NCBI GenBank assembly: GCA_934445035.1 | Contig: CAKSDI010000002.1 | Coordinates: 124,001-188,000, forward strand | Origin: an uncultured Eubacteriales bacterium | GTDB lineage: Bacteria > Bacillota > Clostridia > Oscillospirales > Acutalibacteraceae | Direction: 5' to 3' | Length of the DNA: 64,000 bases | Shown here: piece after piece, positions 7,688 to 16,162 of the stretch | Position numbering within the stretch: the first letter of the stretch is position 1 | How the letters are laid out: the number at the start of each line of letters is the position of its first letter | Made by a program: the position numbers and the translations under genes | Notes under the pieces: generated by a model | What the model saw: the letters and a program-made list of their open reading frames with translations, nothing else | The model's database searches: none | Told to the model about the DNA's origin: nothing

Positions 7688-9619
7688 ATGCAGGATTTTA
7701 TAAGAGTTGCGGCGGCAGTACCTGACGCGGCGGTAGCCGACCCTTTAAAGAACACCGAGAATATTCTGAATTTAGCTTATAAAGTGGCGCAAAGCGATCC
7801 GGATATTATAGTTTTTCCCGAGCTTTGCATAACGGGATATACCTGCGCCGATCTTTTCTTTAATAATAATCTTTTGTCTTCTGCGATAGCCGGACTTAAG
7901 GAAACAGCGGAAAAAACAAAGGAAATAAAATCAGTTATAGCGGTAGGTCTGCCTATAGGAATCAGCGGCAGGCTCTATAACTGCGCCGCAGTTATTTTCG
8001 GCGGAAAGATACTCGGAATCGTTCCGAAAACCTATATCCCTACCTATAATGAATTTTATGAGGGCAGATGGTTTTCTTCGGGATCGGAACTATTAAACGG
8101 CGAAATTTCTTTGCCTTTTGCCGATTATAAAATACCTGTCGGCACAGATCTAATTTTTGATACAGGCTCATTTAAATTCGGCTGCGAGATTTGCGAGGAT
8201 CTTTGGGCAGCTGTTCCGCCAGGAAACATTCTTTCGCTTGCGGGAGCAGAGGTAATATTAAACCTTTCTGCCAGCAATGAAACGATTTCTAAAAGAAATT
8301 ACCGCCGAAACCTTATCAGCCAGCAGTCGGCGTCAAGCCTTAATGCATATGTATATGTTTCGGCAGGCTGTAAGGAATCGACGACCGATCTTATTTTTTC
8401 AGGCCATAGCTTAGTCTGTGAAAACGGAAGAATTATCGCTGAAAACAAGAAAAAGATAGATACCGATTATGTGCTTATCAGCGATATAGATCTCGGTAAG
8501 ATCCGCACGGACAGGTATAAGATAAAAACCTTTTCGCAATCGGCAAGCCTTAATCTTAAAAATAAAAATTTCAGAACAGTTCGTATTGATTCGGATAAAA
8601 AGGAAAATGACGCTTTATTTTATTCAGTGTTTAAATATCCTTTCGTTCCCGAGTCTGAAAAGGACCGTGCGCAAAGGTGTATGGAAATTTTCGAAATGCA
8701 GGTTATGGGGCTTAAAAAGCGAATGGAAATAACTAATAGCCTTCCTGTGATCGGCGTTTCGGGAGGCCTTGATTCAACGCTTGCTCTTCTTGTAAGCGCA
8801 AGAGCCGCCGCCCTTTCGGGACTTGATTCTAAATCTGTCACCGGTATCACAATGCCCGCTTTCGGAACTACCGACCGCACTCATTCGAACTCCGTTAAGC
8901 TTATGGAGCAATTAGGCGTAAATTCAGTAGAAATTCCGATAAGCAATGCTGTTATGCAGCATTTTAAAGATATCGGGCAGGATCCCGATAATAAGGATCT
9001 AACCTATGAAAACTCTCAGGCAAGAGAGCGCACGCAGGTGCTTATGGATTATGCCGGAAAATCTCACGGCTTTGTCGTCGGCACAGGCGATCTAAGCGAG
9101 CTTGCCCTCGGGTGGTGCACCTATAATGCCGATCATATGAGTATGTACGGCGTTAATTCCTCCGTTCCTAAAACTCTCATAAGATGGATGATAGACAGTA
9201 TCATAGAAAACAATATTTTTGAAAACTGCAAAGAGGTTTTAAAGGATATTTTAGATACTCCCGTAAGCCCCGAGCTTCTTCCTCCCGATGAAAACGGAAA
9301 AATAGCTCAGCAAACTGAGGAAATCGTCGGTCCATATGCTCTCCACGATTTTTTCCTTTATTATTTTGTAAGATTCGGATTTACTCCGAAAAAAATCTAT
9401 GATCTGGCACTCCTGGCATTTAAAGGGGAATATGACAGCAATACTATAAAAAAATGGCTTATCGTTTTCCTTAAAAGATTTTTCTCACAGCAGTTTAAAA
9501 GAAGCTGTTTGCCTGACGGCGTTAAAATAGGAAGCATTTGTCTTTCTCCCAGAGGAGATTGGCGAATGCCGAGCGACGCCGAGGCGGAGATTTGGATAAA
9601 ACAGGCGGAAGAACTTTAA
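7688..9619 (+). CDS. nadE: glutamine-dependent NAD(+) synthetase
   Basis: This 643-residue cytoplasmic enzyme makes NAD from nicotinate adenine dinucleotide, ATP and glutamine. An N-terminal nitrilase-fold glutaminase (about 1-285) carries the Glu45-Lys114-Cys169 triad in FPELCITGY, VPKTYIP and GCEICEDLW. The C-terminal ATP pyrophosphatase synthetase domain (about 320-640) has the P-loop SGGLDST at about 358-364. Ammonia is channelled between the two. The length matches the two-domain bacterial form. The AAGGAGAGA site precedes the ATG. It probably shares the relQ promoter and ends at a strong terminator. Confidence 0.96.
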   Translation: MQDFIRVAAAVPDAAVADPLKNTENILNLAYKVAQSDPDIIVFPELCITGYTCADLFFNNNLLSSAIAGLKETAEKTKEIKSVIAVGLPIGISGRLYNCAAVIFGGKILGIVPKTYIPTYNEFYEGRWFSSGSELLNGEISLPFADYKIPVGTDLIFDTGSFKFGCEICEDLWAAVPPGNILSLAGAEVILNLSASNETISKRNYRRNLISQQSASSLNAYVYVSAGCKESTTDLIFSGHSLVCENGRIIAENKKKIDTDYVLISDIDLGKIRTDRYKIKTFSQSASLNLKNKNFRTVRIDSDKKENDALFYSVFKYPFVPESEKDRAQRCMEIFEMQVMGLKKRMEITNSLPVIGVSGGLDSTLALLVSARAAALSGLDSKSVTGITMPAFGTTDRTHSNSVKLMEQLGVNSVEIPISNAVMQHFKDIGQDPDNKDLTYENSQARERTQVLMDYAGKSHGFVVGTGDLSELALGWCTYNADHMSMYGVNSSVPKTLIRWMIDSIIENNIFENCKEVLKDILDTPVSPELLPPDENGKIAQQTEEIVGPYALHDFFLYYFVRFGFTPKKIYDLALLAFKGEYDSNTIKKWLIVFLKRFFSQQFKRSCLPDGVKIGSICLSPRGDWRMPSDAEAEIWIKQAEEL

Positions 9620-9645
9620 TAGAATTCGGATAAACTGTCAGTAGA

Positions 9646-9677
9646 AAGCGGCTCTAACATTGGTAGAGCCGCTTTTT
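9646..9677 (+). terminator. intrinsic terminator after nadE
   Basis: A stem of about 11 bp (9646-9656 with 9664-9674) is followed by a T-run ending at 9677. Confidence 0.85.
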
Positions 9678-9687
9678 AAACGGTAGA

Positions 9688-9716
9688 TTGAAATTACCTT
9701 TAATTTGCCATAATAT
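9688..9716 (+). promoter_or_regulatory. promoter of the first degV gene
   Basis: TTGAAA (9688-9693), 17 bases, TAATAT (9711-9716), 53 bases before the ATG. Confidence 0.5.
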
Positions 9717-9769
9717 GTATATAAAGCGCTTTATTTAAAAGCCGCTTTAAAAATTTAAAAGGTGATAAT

Positions 9770-10627
9770 ATGATAACTTTGTTTACCGATACTTCGGCAA
9801 ATCTTACAAAAAATATAACGGATGAATATAATATAAAAGTCATTCCTTTCGGCTATACCGTAAACGGGGAAGAGATATCCTATAAAGATACGGTCGATTT
9901 TGACGGAAAGAAATTTTATGACGCTATGCGCGGCGGCGCAGATGTAAAAACATCAATGATAAATATTTCTTTGATTTCCGAAGCTTTGGAAGAAGAATTA
10001 AAGCAAGGCAACGATGTTATTTATATCACAATGTCGGGCGGCATAAGCGGCACGGCTCATTCAGCAAAGCTTGCCGCGGAAGAATTAAGAGAAGAATATA
10101 AAGATAGAAAAATAGCCGTGATAAATTCGCTTGCCGCCTCTTTAGGCGAGGGACTTCAGGTAATAAGAGCCGCAAAATATTTAAAAGCGGGCGCAAGCTT
10201 CGAAGAGGTTGTAGATTACTGCGAAGATATGAAAAATAAAATATGTCAGTATTTCACTGTCGATGATCTTGAATATTTAAAGCGCGGAGGAAGAATAAGC
10301 CGCCTTGCAAGCGCAGTCGGCACAGTTCTTAAAATAAAGCCTGTTTTAAGAGGCGACGATGATGGAAAAATCGTTATGTGCGCAAAGATACGCGGCAGAA
10401 AAAACGCGCTTTCATCGCTTGCGGATTATTATGAAGAGCTGTGCGAAGATAAATCTTCGGATATAGGAATTGCCCACGCCGATGATGAAAACGACGCTTC
10501 CCACTTGCTTGAGATCTTAAAAGAAAGAGGCTTTAAGGGAAATTGCCTTACTGTCTGTTATGAACCCGTGACCGGCGCTCATGTGGGCCCCGGAACGGTT
10601 GCGCTTTTCTTCTTTAAGAATATGTAA
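9770..10627 (+). CDS. DegV family fatty-acid-binding protein
   Basis: This 285-residue protein belongs to the DegV family, which binds fatty acids and, as FakB, presents them to FakA kinase for phosphorylation and entry into phospholipids. The start TDTSANLT, the central SGGISGT segment and the DLEYLKRGGRIS region are typical family motifs. No fakA gene is in the window, so its partner is unknown. The ATG has an AAAAGGTGAT site. It is a single-gene unit with its own promoter and a perfect hairpin terminator shared with the convergent pdaB-like gene. A second DegV paralog lies at 36083. Confidence 0.9.
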   Translation: MITLFTDTSANLTKNITDEYNIKVIPFGYTVNGEEISYKDTVDFDGKKFYDAMRGGADVKTSMINISLISEALEEELKQGNDVIYITMSGGISGTAHSAKLAAEELREEYKDRKIAVINSLAASLGEGLQVIRAAKYLKAGASFEEVVDYCEDMKNKICQYFTVDDLEYLKRGGRISRLASAVGTVLKIKPVLRGDDDGKIVMCAKIRGRKNALSSLADYYEELCEDKSSDIGIAHADDENDASHLLEILKERGFKGNCLTVCYEPVTGAHVGPGTVALFFFKNM

Positions 10628-10632
10628 TAAAT

Positions 10633-10660
10633 AAAAGACGGCGATTATTCGCCGTCTTTT
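10633..10660. terminator. bidirectional terminator between degV and the pdaB-like gene
   Basis: A perfect 12-bp stem pairs 10633-10644 with 10649-10660 around a TTAT loop. It has T-rich 3' arms on both strands. The stop codon of the pdaB-like gene lies in the loop. Confidence 0.85.
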
Positions 10661-11406
10661 ATTCTGCACTGGGTTCCGTCGTGCTTTATTTCATAATTTT
10701 CTTTATAAATAAGGTCGCTAATAAATACGAATTCATAGCCCTCGTCTTTTAGGCATTTTAAAATCGTGGGGAGAGCCTCGGGGGTGTGGTCGGCGTCGTT
10801 ATGGAATAATACGATACTGCCGTTCGTCACTTTTGAAGTTACCCTTTTGCAAATGCTGTCGGGAGTAGCGCTGTCTTTCCAGTCAAGACTGTCTACCGAC
10901 CATTGAATTGCGTGCATTCTTTCGTTTTCAACAGCCTCTACCACGCAGTTATCATAATCTCCGTATGGAGGTCTGAAAAGGGTGGGGCACTTGCCTGTAA
11001 TACTTTTGATTTTTTCGTTGCATGTTTCTATTTCATTTTTCATTTGCTCTGTGGAAAGCTTTGTCATATAAGGGTGGGAATTTGAATGGTTTTGTATCTG
11101 ATGACCTGCTTTATCCAAAGCCTCGACCGATTCGGGGTATTTATCCACCCAACTGCCGACCACAAAAAATGTGGCGGGAACATTATATTCTTTTAAAATA
11201 TCTATGAGCGTCTGAGTGTCGTCATTGCCCCAAGCCGCGTCAAATGAGATCGCAATTTGCTTTTTATCGGTTTCAACGCAGTATATAGGCAGTTTGGTTT
11301 CCTTTGCCGCAAAAGCCGCCGTTGATCCTATTGCTATTATGATGGCGCTGAGCAATACTCCGAAGCTAAGCATCAGCTGTTTTTTACTTAAAATAAAGCA
11401 TTTCAT
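10645..11406 (-). CDS. polysaccharide deacetylase, PdaB-like sporulation protein
   Basis: This 253-residue exported protein has a signal or anchor segment (about 11-34) and a NodB-type deacetylase domain. It shows ISFDAAWGNDD (about 53-63), the metal-binding pair NHSNSHP (His107 and His111), RPPYGDYD (about 145-152) and VLFHND. The SFDAAWGN form of the first motif, instead of TFDDG, is characteristic of the PdaB sporulation subfamily rather than general chitin or peptidoglycan deacetylases. In Bacillus, PdaB is needed to keep spores intact late in sporulation. Full catalytic activity is uncertain because the usual second Asp of motif 1 is replaced by Ala. It sits 49 bases after nif3, behind a hairpin that overlaps its ribosome site, so it is probably expressed separately. 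Confidence 0.85.
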   Translation of the reverse strand: MKCFILSKKQLMLSFGVLLSAIIIAIGSTAAFAAKETKLPIYCVETDKKQIAISFDAAWGNDDTQTLIDILKEYNVPATFFVVGSWVDKYPESVEALDKAGHQIQNHSNSHPYMTKLSTEQMKNEIETCNEKIKSITGKCPTLFRPPYGDYDNCVVEAVENERMHAIQWSVDSLDWKDSATPDSICKRVTSKVTNGSIVLFHNDADHTPEALPTILKCLKDEGYEFVFISDLIYKENYEIKHDGTQCRIKDGE

Positions 11407-11412
11407 AAAATT

Positions 11413-11451
11413 AGCCCGCCTTTCACATACTTAAATATATGAAAGCGGGCT
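11413..11451 (-). terminator. hairpin between nif3 and the pdaB-like gene, containing the ribosome site
   Basis: Twelve pairs (11413-11419 and 11421-11425 with 11440-11451) form with one bulged base. On the minus strand it is followed by AATTTTATG, where ATG is the pdaB-like start. The only purine-rich ribosome-site-like stretch (AAAGGCGGG) lies in the 3' arm. It may end nif3 transcription and hide the ribosome site in read-through RNA. Confidence 0.55.
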
Positions 11452-11455
11452 TGTA

Positions 11456-12205
11456 TTATATGTGCAATATATTTTCGTTATTTATTAAAATAAATTCCAC
11501 ATTTTTAAAATTTTCACTGAGCAGATTTTTAAGCGGCTTTATTATAACGTTTTCCGTCGCATAATGGCCTGCGTCAAAAAGAGATATTTCCGCGTTTTGA
11601 GCGTCAATAAACACATTGTGCTTGACATCGGCTGTCAAAAGCGCGTCAAAATTTTCTTTTATGGCATCGCTTAAATAATCTCCGCCCGATCCCGAGCAGA
11701 CGAGGACTCTTTTTAAGTCTGTTTTACCGGGAACATATCTTACCGATGTATTAAGCTTTTGCGAAAGCATTTTTGCAAAAGCCATTGGAGATAAGCTGTC
11801 CGTTTCGCCCTCGCGGAGGGTAAATCCGTCGGAAGCTGTAAAAGGCTTAATATTTTTAAGACCGATTTTTTTGCATAGCTCGTCGCTTACTCCGCCGTCT
11901 GCAATATCTAAGTTCGTGTGGCAGGATATTACGCTTATACCTGATTTAACGCAGTCGAAAACAACGCTTTGTGCGGTAACGCTTTTGATTCCGTTAAAAA
12001 TCACGGGGTGGTGGGTAATAATAAGGTCCGCTGATAAAGCTTTCGCTTTTTTAAGCACATCTTTATTGCAGTCAAGAGCTATAACCGCTTTTTTTACCTG
12101 CGCGTTTTTATCTCCTATCAGGATACCCGTGTTGTCAAAATCAAGCGAGGTATCAAAAGGGAAGCAGAGGTCCAAAAAATCATAAATATCTTGTAACTTT
12201 ATCAT
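11456..12205 (-). CDS. Nif3-like dinuclear metal centre hexameric protein (GTP cyclohydrolase 1 type 2 family)
   Basis: This 249-residue protein of the NIF3/YqfO family has the metal-binding motifs LIITHHP (His65 and His66) and CHTNLD (Asp100), plus a C-terminal DAGHYATE motif. It is the short form, lacking the CutA-like insert of Bacillus YqfO (about 370 residues). The family builds hexameric rings with a two-metal site. Its true function is unsettled, and the cyclohydrolase name comes from an archaeal member. The start codon overlaps the glnS stop by 4 bases, so translation is coupled to the nrdR-gltX-glnS operon. Confidence 0.88.
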   Translation of the reverse strand: MIKLQDIYDFLDLCFPFDTSLDFDNTGILIGDKNAQVKKAVIALDCNKDVLKKAKALSADLIITHHPVIFNGIKSVTAQSVVFDCVKSGISVISCHTNLDIADGGVSDELCKKIGLKNIKPFTASDGFTLREGETDSLSPMAFAKMLSQKLNTSVRYVPGKTDLKRVLVCSGSGGDYLSDAIKENFDALLTADVKHNVFIDAQNAEISLFDAGHYATENVIIKPLKNLLSENFKNVEFILINNENILHI

Positions 12206-13878
12206 TTCTTTTTTACAAACGAGTCCTTAAGGGCAACGGTCCTGTTGAACACGAGATCATTTTCTTTAGAGTCTTTATCAACGCAGAAATAACCTTGTCT
12301 CATAAATTGGAAAGTATCTCCGACCTTTGAACTTAAGAGCGATTTATCGACCTTGCAGTTTTTGATCTCTTTTAAGGAATCTTTATTTAAGTTTTCCGCA
12401 AAGGAGGAAACGCCCTCTTCATCGCTCGGATTTTCAACATTGAAAAGTCTGTCGTAAAGTCTTACGGTCACATCGGCGCAGTCCTCGGCGCTTACCCAAT
12501 GAAGCGTGCCTTTGACCTTTCTGCCGTCGGGAGAATCTCCGCCCTTGGTTTCGGGATCATAAGTGCAGTGAACGGCGGTGATATTGCCGTTTTCATCCGT
12601 TTCGTGGGAAGCATATTTAATATAATAAGCGCCTTTTAAGCGGACTTCTTTTTCAGGGCAGAGCCTGAAATACTTTCCCGGAGGATCAAGCATAAAGTCG
12701 CTTTTTTCAATATAAATTTCTTTTGAAAATGTCACGCTGCTTTTGCCTGCTGACGGATCGTTCGGGTTTTTATCAAACTCTATTTTTTCGGTCTTATTCT
12801 CATCATAATTATCTATAATGATCTTAAGTGGATCGATAACAGCCATTGCGCGCTCTGCGTGCTCATTAAGATAATCGCGCACGCAGGATTCGAGCAGGGC
12901 ATAATCGATAACGCTGTAGGCTTTGGATACTCCTATTTTATCGACAAACGCTCTGACAGCCTGCGCCGGATAACCTCTTCTTCTCATTCCGCAAAGAGTG
13001 GCCATTCTCGGATCGTCCCATCCTGTTACAAGCTTATCGTTTACAAGCTTTAAGCATTTTCTTTTGCTTGTAAGAGTGTAATTTACATTCATTCTTGCAA
13101 ACTCTATCTGTCTGGGAGGATTTTTGATATCCGCGGCTTTTAATACCCAGTCGTAAAGCGGGCGGTGGTTTTCAAATTCAAGAGAGCATAAAGAATGTGT
13201 AACTCCCTCTTTGGCGTCGCTTAAAGGATGTGCAAAATCATACATCGGATAAACGCACCATTTATCGCCCGTTCTGTGATGAGTGGCTTTAAGAATTCTG
13301 TAAATTACGGGATCTCTCATATTGAGATTTGGAGAAGCCATATCGATCTTTGCTCTTAAAACCATTGAGCCTTCTTCAAATTCACCTTTTGTCATTTTAA
13401 GGAAAAGCTCTTTGTTTTCTTCTATAGGGCGGTTTCTGTAAGGGCTCTCGATACCGGGCTCTGTTAAAGTCCCGCGCATTTCACGGATTTTATCCGCGCT
13501 TGATTCGTCTACAAATGCAAGTCCCTTATCTATAAGATAAAGAGCGCAGTCATAAATATAATCAAAGTAATCGGAAGCATGATACACATTGTCCCAGTCA
13601 AACCCGAGCCATTTAATATCTTCCTTGATAGCGTCAACATACTCGACATCTTCTTTGGTGGGGTTAGTATCGTCAAGTCTTAAATTGCATTTTCCGTTAT
13701 ATTTTTCCGCTGTACCGAAATCTATGCAAATAGCTTTTGCGTGGCCGATGTGCAGATAACCGTTCGGCTCGGGCGGAAATCTTGTCTGAATATGATCGTA
13801 AACTCCGTCTTTCAGGTCTTCGTCAATAAAATCAAGTATAAAGTTAGACGGAAGCTCGTTATTCTTTATTTCTTCCAT
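12202..13878 (-). CDS. glnS: glutaminyl-tRNA synthetase
   Basis: This 558-residue class I synthetase charges tRNA-Gln directly. The HIGH-type motif is PEPNGYLHIGHAKA (about 36-49), the KMSKS-type motif is LTSKRK (about 270), and the two C-terminal anticodon-binding beta-barrels of GlnRS are present (about 345-550). Most Firmicutes lack GlnRS and make Gln-tRNA by transamidation. A GlnRS is found in some Clostridia and in gamma-proteobacteria, and was probably acquired laterally and then kept. The ATG is preceded by AAAGGATC. It follows gltX by 13 bases in an operon of two related synthetases. Confidence 0.95.
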   Translation of the reverse strand: MEEIKNNELPSNFILDFIDEDLKDGVYDHIQTRFPPEPNGYLHIGHAKAICIDFGTAEKYNGKCNLRLDDTNPTKEDVEYVDAIKEDIKWLGFDWDNVYHASDYFDYIYDCALYLIDKGLAFVDESSADKIREMRGTLTEPGIESPYRNRPIEENKELFLKMTKGEFEEGSMVLRAKIDMASPNLNMRDPVIYRILKATHHRTGDKWCVYPMYDFAHPLSDAKEGVTHSLCSLEFENHRPLYDWVLKAADIKNPPRQIEFARMNVNYTLTSKRKCLKLVNDKLVTGWDDPRMATLCGMRRRGYPAQAVRAFVDKIGVSKAYSVIDYALLESCVRDYLNEHAERAMAVIDPLKIIIDNYDENKTEKIEFDKNPNDPSAGKSSVTFSKEIYIEKSDFMLDPPGKYFRLCPEKEVRLKGAYYIKYASHETDENGNITAVHCTYDPETKGGDSPDGRKVKGTLHWVSAEDCADVTVRLYDRLFNVENPSDEEGVSSFAENLNKDSLKEIKNCKVDKSLLSSKVGDTFQFMRQGYFCVDKDSKENDLVFNRTVALKDSFVKKK

Positions 13879-13891
13879 AAGTGATCCTTTC

Positions 13892-15547
13892 TTAAATCCC
13901 TTTTATCATTTCATCGATTCTTTCAAAGCATTTATCAATGCCCAGCACCTGCATAATTGCGCAAAGATCGGGAGTATTTCTCCTGCCTGTGACTGCAATT
14001 CTCAGTATAGTGCTTAGATCTCCGGCACTTCCTTTATAGTTATCGGGATTGTTTTTATATTCTTTTGTATCGGAAGCAAAGCCGAGATCGGGGCAAAGAG
14101 ATTTGATCTTGTCAAACCATTGCTGTCGGTCGTCACTCATATTATAGACATCTTTATAACGCTTTAAAAACAGCTTTGCGTCATCAGGATCGATATTCTC
14201 GGGAATTTCGAATGACGGCGTAAAAAGTTCGTCAAAAAAGTAAGAAAAATAATCCTTGGCGTCAGACCATTTAATAAGGTCTTTTCTCGGCTTTTTAGCG
14301 TCGTCACGGTCGATAGAAAGCATTTTTACCGTATAATCGGGATCGCGGGTCAAAATTTCATAAAATTCCGCGTCGAATTCTTTCGCCCAGAGAGTAAGCT
14401 TTTCATAGACCTCGTTGCTCTTAAGTCTGGATATCTGAGTTTTACTGACATCGTTTAACTTATCGTTATCAAAAAGCGCTCCCGAAACGCTCATTTTCTT
14501 TAGATTGAATTTGAAAGTTCTGTAATCAGCGTCGGGATTTGCTTTGCGCCAATCCTCATAATCGGAAGCGGCAATAGTCATAAGATATTCTATCACGCTT
14601 TGCGGATCGTAACCCTCAAGCGCAAAATATTTTACAGCCGCTTCCGGGTCTTTTCTTTTTGAAATTTTTCTCTTAGCACCGTTTTCGGACTTCATAATAG
14701 GGGATATATGCCCGTATTTAACAGGCTTAAATCCGAGAAGCTTGAAAAGCTCTATATGCTTAGGCACCGATGATATCCATTCGTCTCCGCGGAGCACATG
14801 AGTAGTTCTCATCAAATGATCGTCAATCGCGTGAGCGAAGTGATAGGTAGGAATACCGTCGGATTTAAGGATAACGAAGTCCTCGTCGTTTTCCGGCATT
14901 TCTATTTTGCCCTTTATGCAGTCGTCAAATGTGATTCGGTTTTCTTCGCTGCCCTGGGATTTAAGTCTTATAACAAAGGGCTTGCCGAGTTTAAGCTCGG
15001 ATCTGACCTCTTCTAAAGTTATATTTCTGTGCTTTGCCCACTCGCCGTGGTAACCCGTGCGTATTTTTTTGCTTTCCTGCTCGTGCCTTACCTCTTCAAG
15101 CTCTTCGGGTGTGCAGAAGCAGGGGTATGCAAGACCTCTTTTGATAAGATCCTTAGCATAAGTTCTGTAAATTTCAGCTCTTTTGCTTTGCTGATAAGGG
15201 CCGTACTTTCCGCTCTCTTCTTCGCCGCTGATAAAGCCTTCGTCAATTTCAATTCCGAAACGCTTTAATCCGTCGATAATATCGGCAATTCCGCCCTCTA
15301 TTTCACGCTTTTTATCGGTGTCTTCAATTCTTGTAAAGAAAACTCCTCCGCTTGCAGTGGCGGTTATTCTGTTTACAAGCGCGGTAAAAAGAGTGCCTAA
15401 ATGAAGATATCCTGTGGGGCTCGGCGCCACTCTTGTCACTCTTGCGCCTTCCTTTAAGTCCCTTAAAGGATAAAAATTCTCATAGTATGACGGTTCTTTA
15501 TCTATATCGGGCAAAAGTAATTGCGCCATTAATTCGTAATCGTTCAT
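13892..15547 (-). CDS. gltX: glutamyl-tRNA synthetase (divergent, with N-terminal extension)
   Basis: This 551-residue class I synthetase has APSPTGYLHLGTL (about 41-53) and the KMSKS-type motif KISKRKDPE, which mark a Glu/Gln-type enzyme. The helical C-terminal anticodon-binding part of bacterial GluRS appears to follow. Two things are odd. About 40 residues precede the ATP-binding motif, where GluRS normally begins within 10. Also, the HIGH segment reads HLGTLFTAL instead of the usual HIGxxRTAL. Since glnS is next door, it is probably a discriminating GluRS for tRNA-Glu only. The ATG at 15547 is preferred to the TTG at 15550 because GGAG lies 8 bases before it. It starts 12 bases after nrdR stops. 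Confidence 0.88.
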   Translation of the reverse strand: MNDYELMAQLLLPDIDKEPSYYENFYPLRDLKEGARVTRVAPSPTGYLHLGTLFTALVNRITATASGGVFFTRIEDTDKKREIEGGIADIIDGLKRFGIEIDEGFISGEEESGKYGPYQQSKRAEIYRTYAKDLIKRGLAYPCFCTPEELEEVRHEQESKKIRTGYHGEWAKHRNITLEEVRSELKLGKPFVIRLKSQGSEENRITFDDCIKGKIEMPENDEDFVILKSDGIPTYHFAHAIDDHLMRTTHVLRGDEWISSVPKHIELFKLLGFKPVKYGHISPIMKSENGAKRKISKRKDPEAAVKYFALEGYDPQSVIEYLMTIAASDYEDWRKANPDADYRTFKFNLKKMSVSGALFDNDKLNDVSKTQISRLKSNEVYEKLTLWAKEFDAEFYEILTRDPDYTVKMLSIDRDDAKKPRKDLIKWSDAKDYFSYFFDELFTPSFEIPENIDPDDAKLFLKRYKDVYNMSDDRQQWFDKIKSLCPDLGFASDTKEYKNNPDNYKGSAGDLSTILRIAVTGRRNTPDLCAIMQVLGIDKCFERIDEMIKGI

Positions 15548-15559
15548 CAAATAATCTCC

Positions 15560-16015
15560 TCAGCTCTTTTCAAGAAGCTTGTTAAGCTCCTCCATAAAGG
15601 TGTTAATGTCTTTAAACTGCCTGTAGACCGACGCAAATCTGACATACGCAACCTCGTCGATACCTTTAAGCTTTTCCATAACAAGCTCGCCTATTCTGTC
15701 GCTGCTGACCTCGCGGTCCATAGAGTTTTGAATAGACTGCTCAATATCGTCTATCGCTTTTTCAAGCGTTTCAAGAGAAACCTGTCTTTTTTCGCAGGCT
15801 CTTATCATACCGTTTAAGAGCTTTTCGCGGTTAAAAGGCTCGCGCGATTTGTCTTTTTTAATAACTATTATCGGCAGGCTTTCTATAAGCTCATAAGTTG
15901 TAAACCGCTTGCCGCATTTTAAGCATTCTCTTCTTCTTCTGATTCTTTCGCCCTCGTCAGTAGGTCTTGAATCGATAACTTTGCTTTCTTCGAAAGCGCA
16001 AAAAGGACATTTCAT
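15560..16015 (-). CDS. nrdR: transcriptional repressor NrdR
   Basis: This 151-residue repressor of ribonucleotide reductase genes has an N-terminal zinc ribbon (Cys3, Cys6, Cys31, Cys34) and an ATP-cone (about 49-139) that senses ATP and dATP. Length and sequence are standard. It normally binds NrdR boxes upstream of nrd operons; no nrd gene is in the window. It is the first gene of a minus-strand operon running into gltX, glnS and nif3. The ATG is preceded by GGGAGAAAT. Confidence 0.96.
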   Translation of the reverse strand: MKCPFCAFEESKVIDSRPTDEGERIRRRRECLKCGKRFTTYELIESLPIIVIKKDKSREPFNREKLLNGMIRACEKRQVSLETLEKAIDDIEQSIQNSMDREVSSDRIGELVMEKLKGIDEVAYVRFASVYRQFKDINTFMEELNKLLEKS

Positions 16016-16045
16016 ACTATTTCTCCCGATATATAAATTAAAATA

Positions 16046-16074
16046 ATTATAACATATTATCTTTTTAATTACAA
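16046..16074 (-). promoter_or_regulatory. sigma-A promoter of the nrdR-gltX-glnS-nif3 operon
   Basis: On the minus strand TTGTAA (plus 69-74 of 16000) and TATAAT (plus 16046-16051) are separated by 17 bases, 30 bases before the nrdR ATG. Confidence 0.7.
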
Positions 16075-16099
16075 GATAAATAATTGATAAGAAAAGGTC

Positions 16100-16129
16100 T
16101 TGTTATTAAGATTGGTTTTGTGGTATAAT
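16100..16129 (+). promoter_or_regulatory. sigma-A promoter of the M16-lgt-folD operon
   Basis: TTGTTA (16100-16105), 18 bases, TATAAT (16124-16129), 33 bases before the first coding start. Confidence 0.65.
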
Positions 16130-16162
16130 GTACTAAATTGATTTTTCTTCGGAGTGATAGAT

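Noticed and set aside
9718..9758. Hairpin-like AAGCGC/GCCGCTT words upstream of the first degV gene as a riboswitch
   Set aside because: The pairing is short and imperfect, and no known aptamer pattern is visible.
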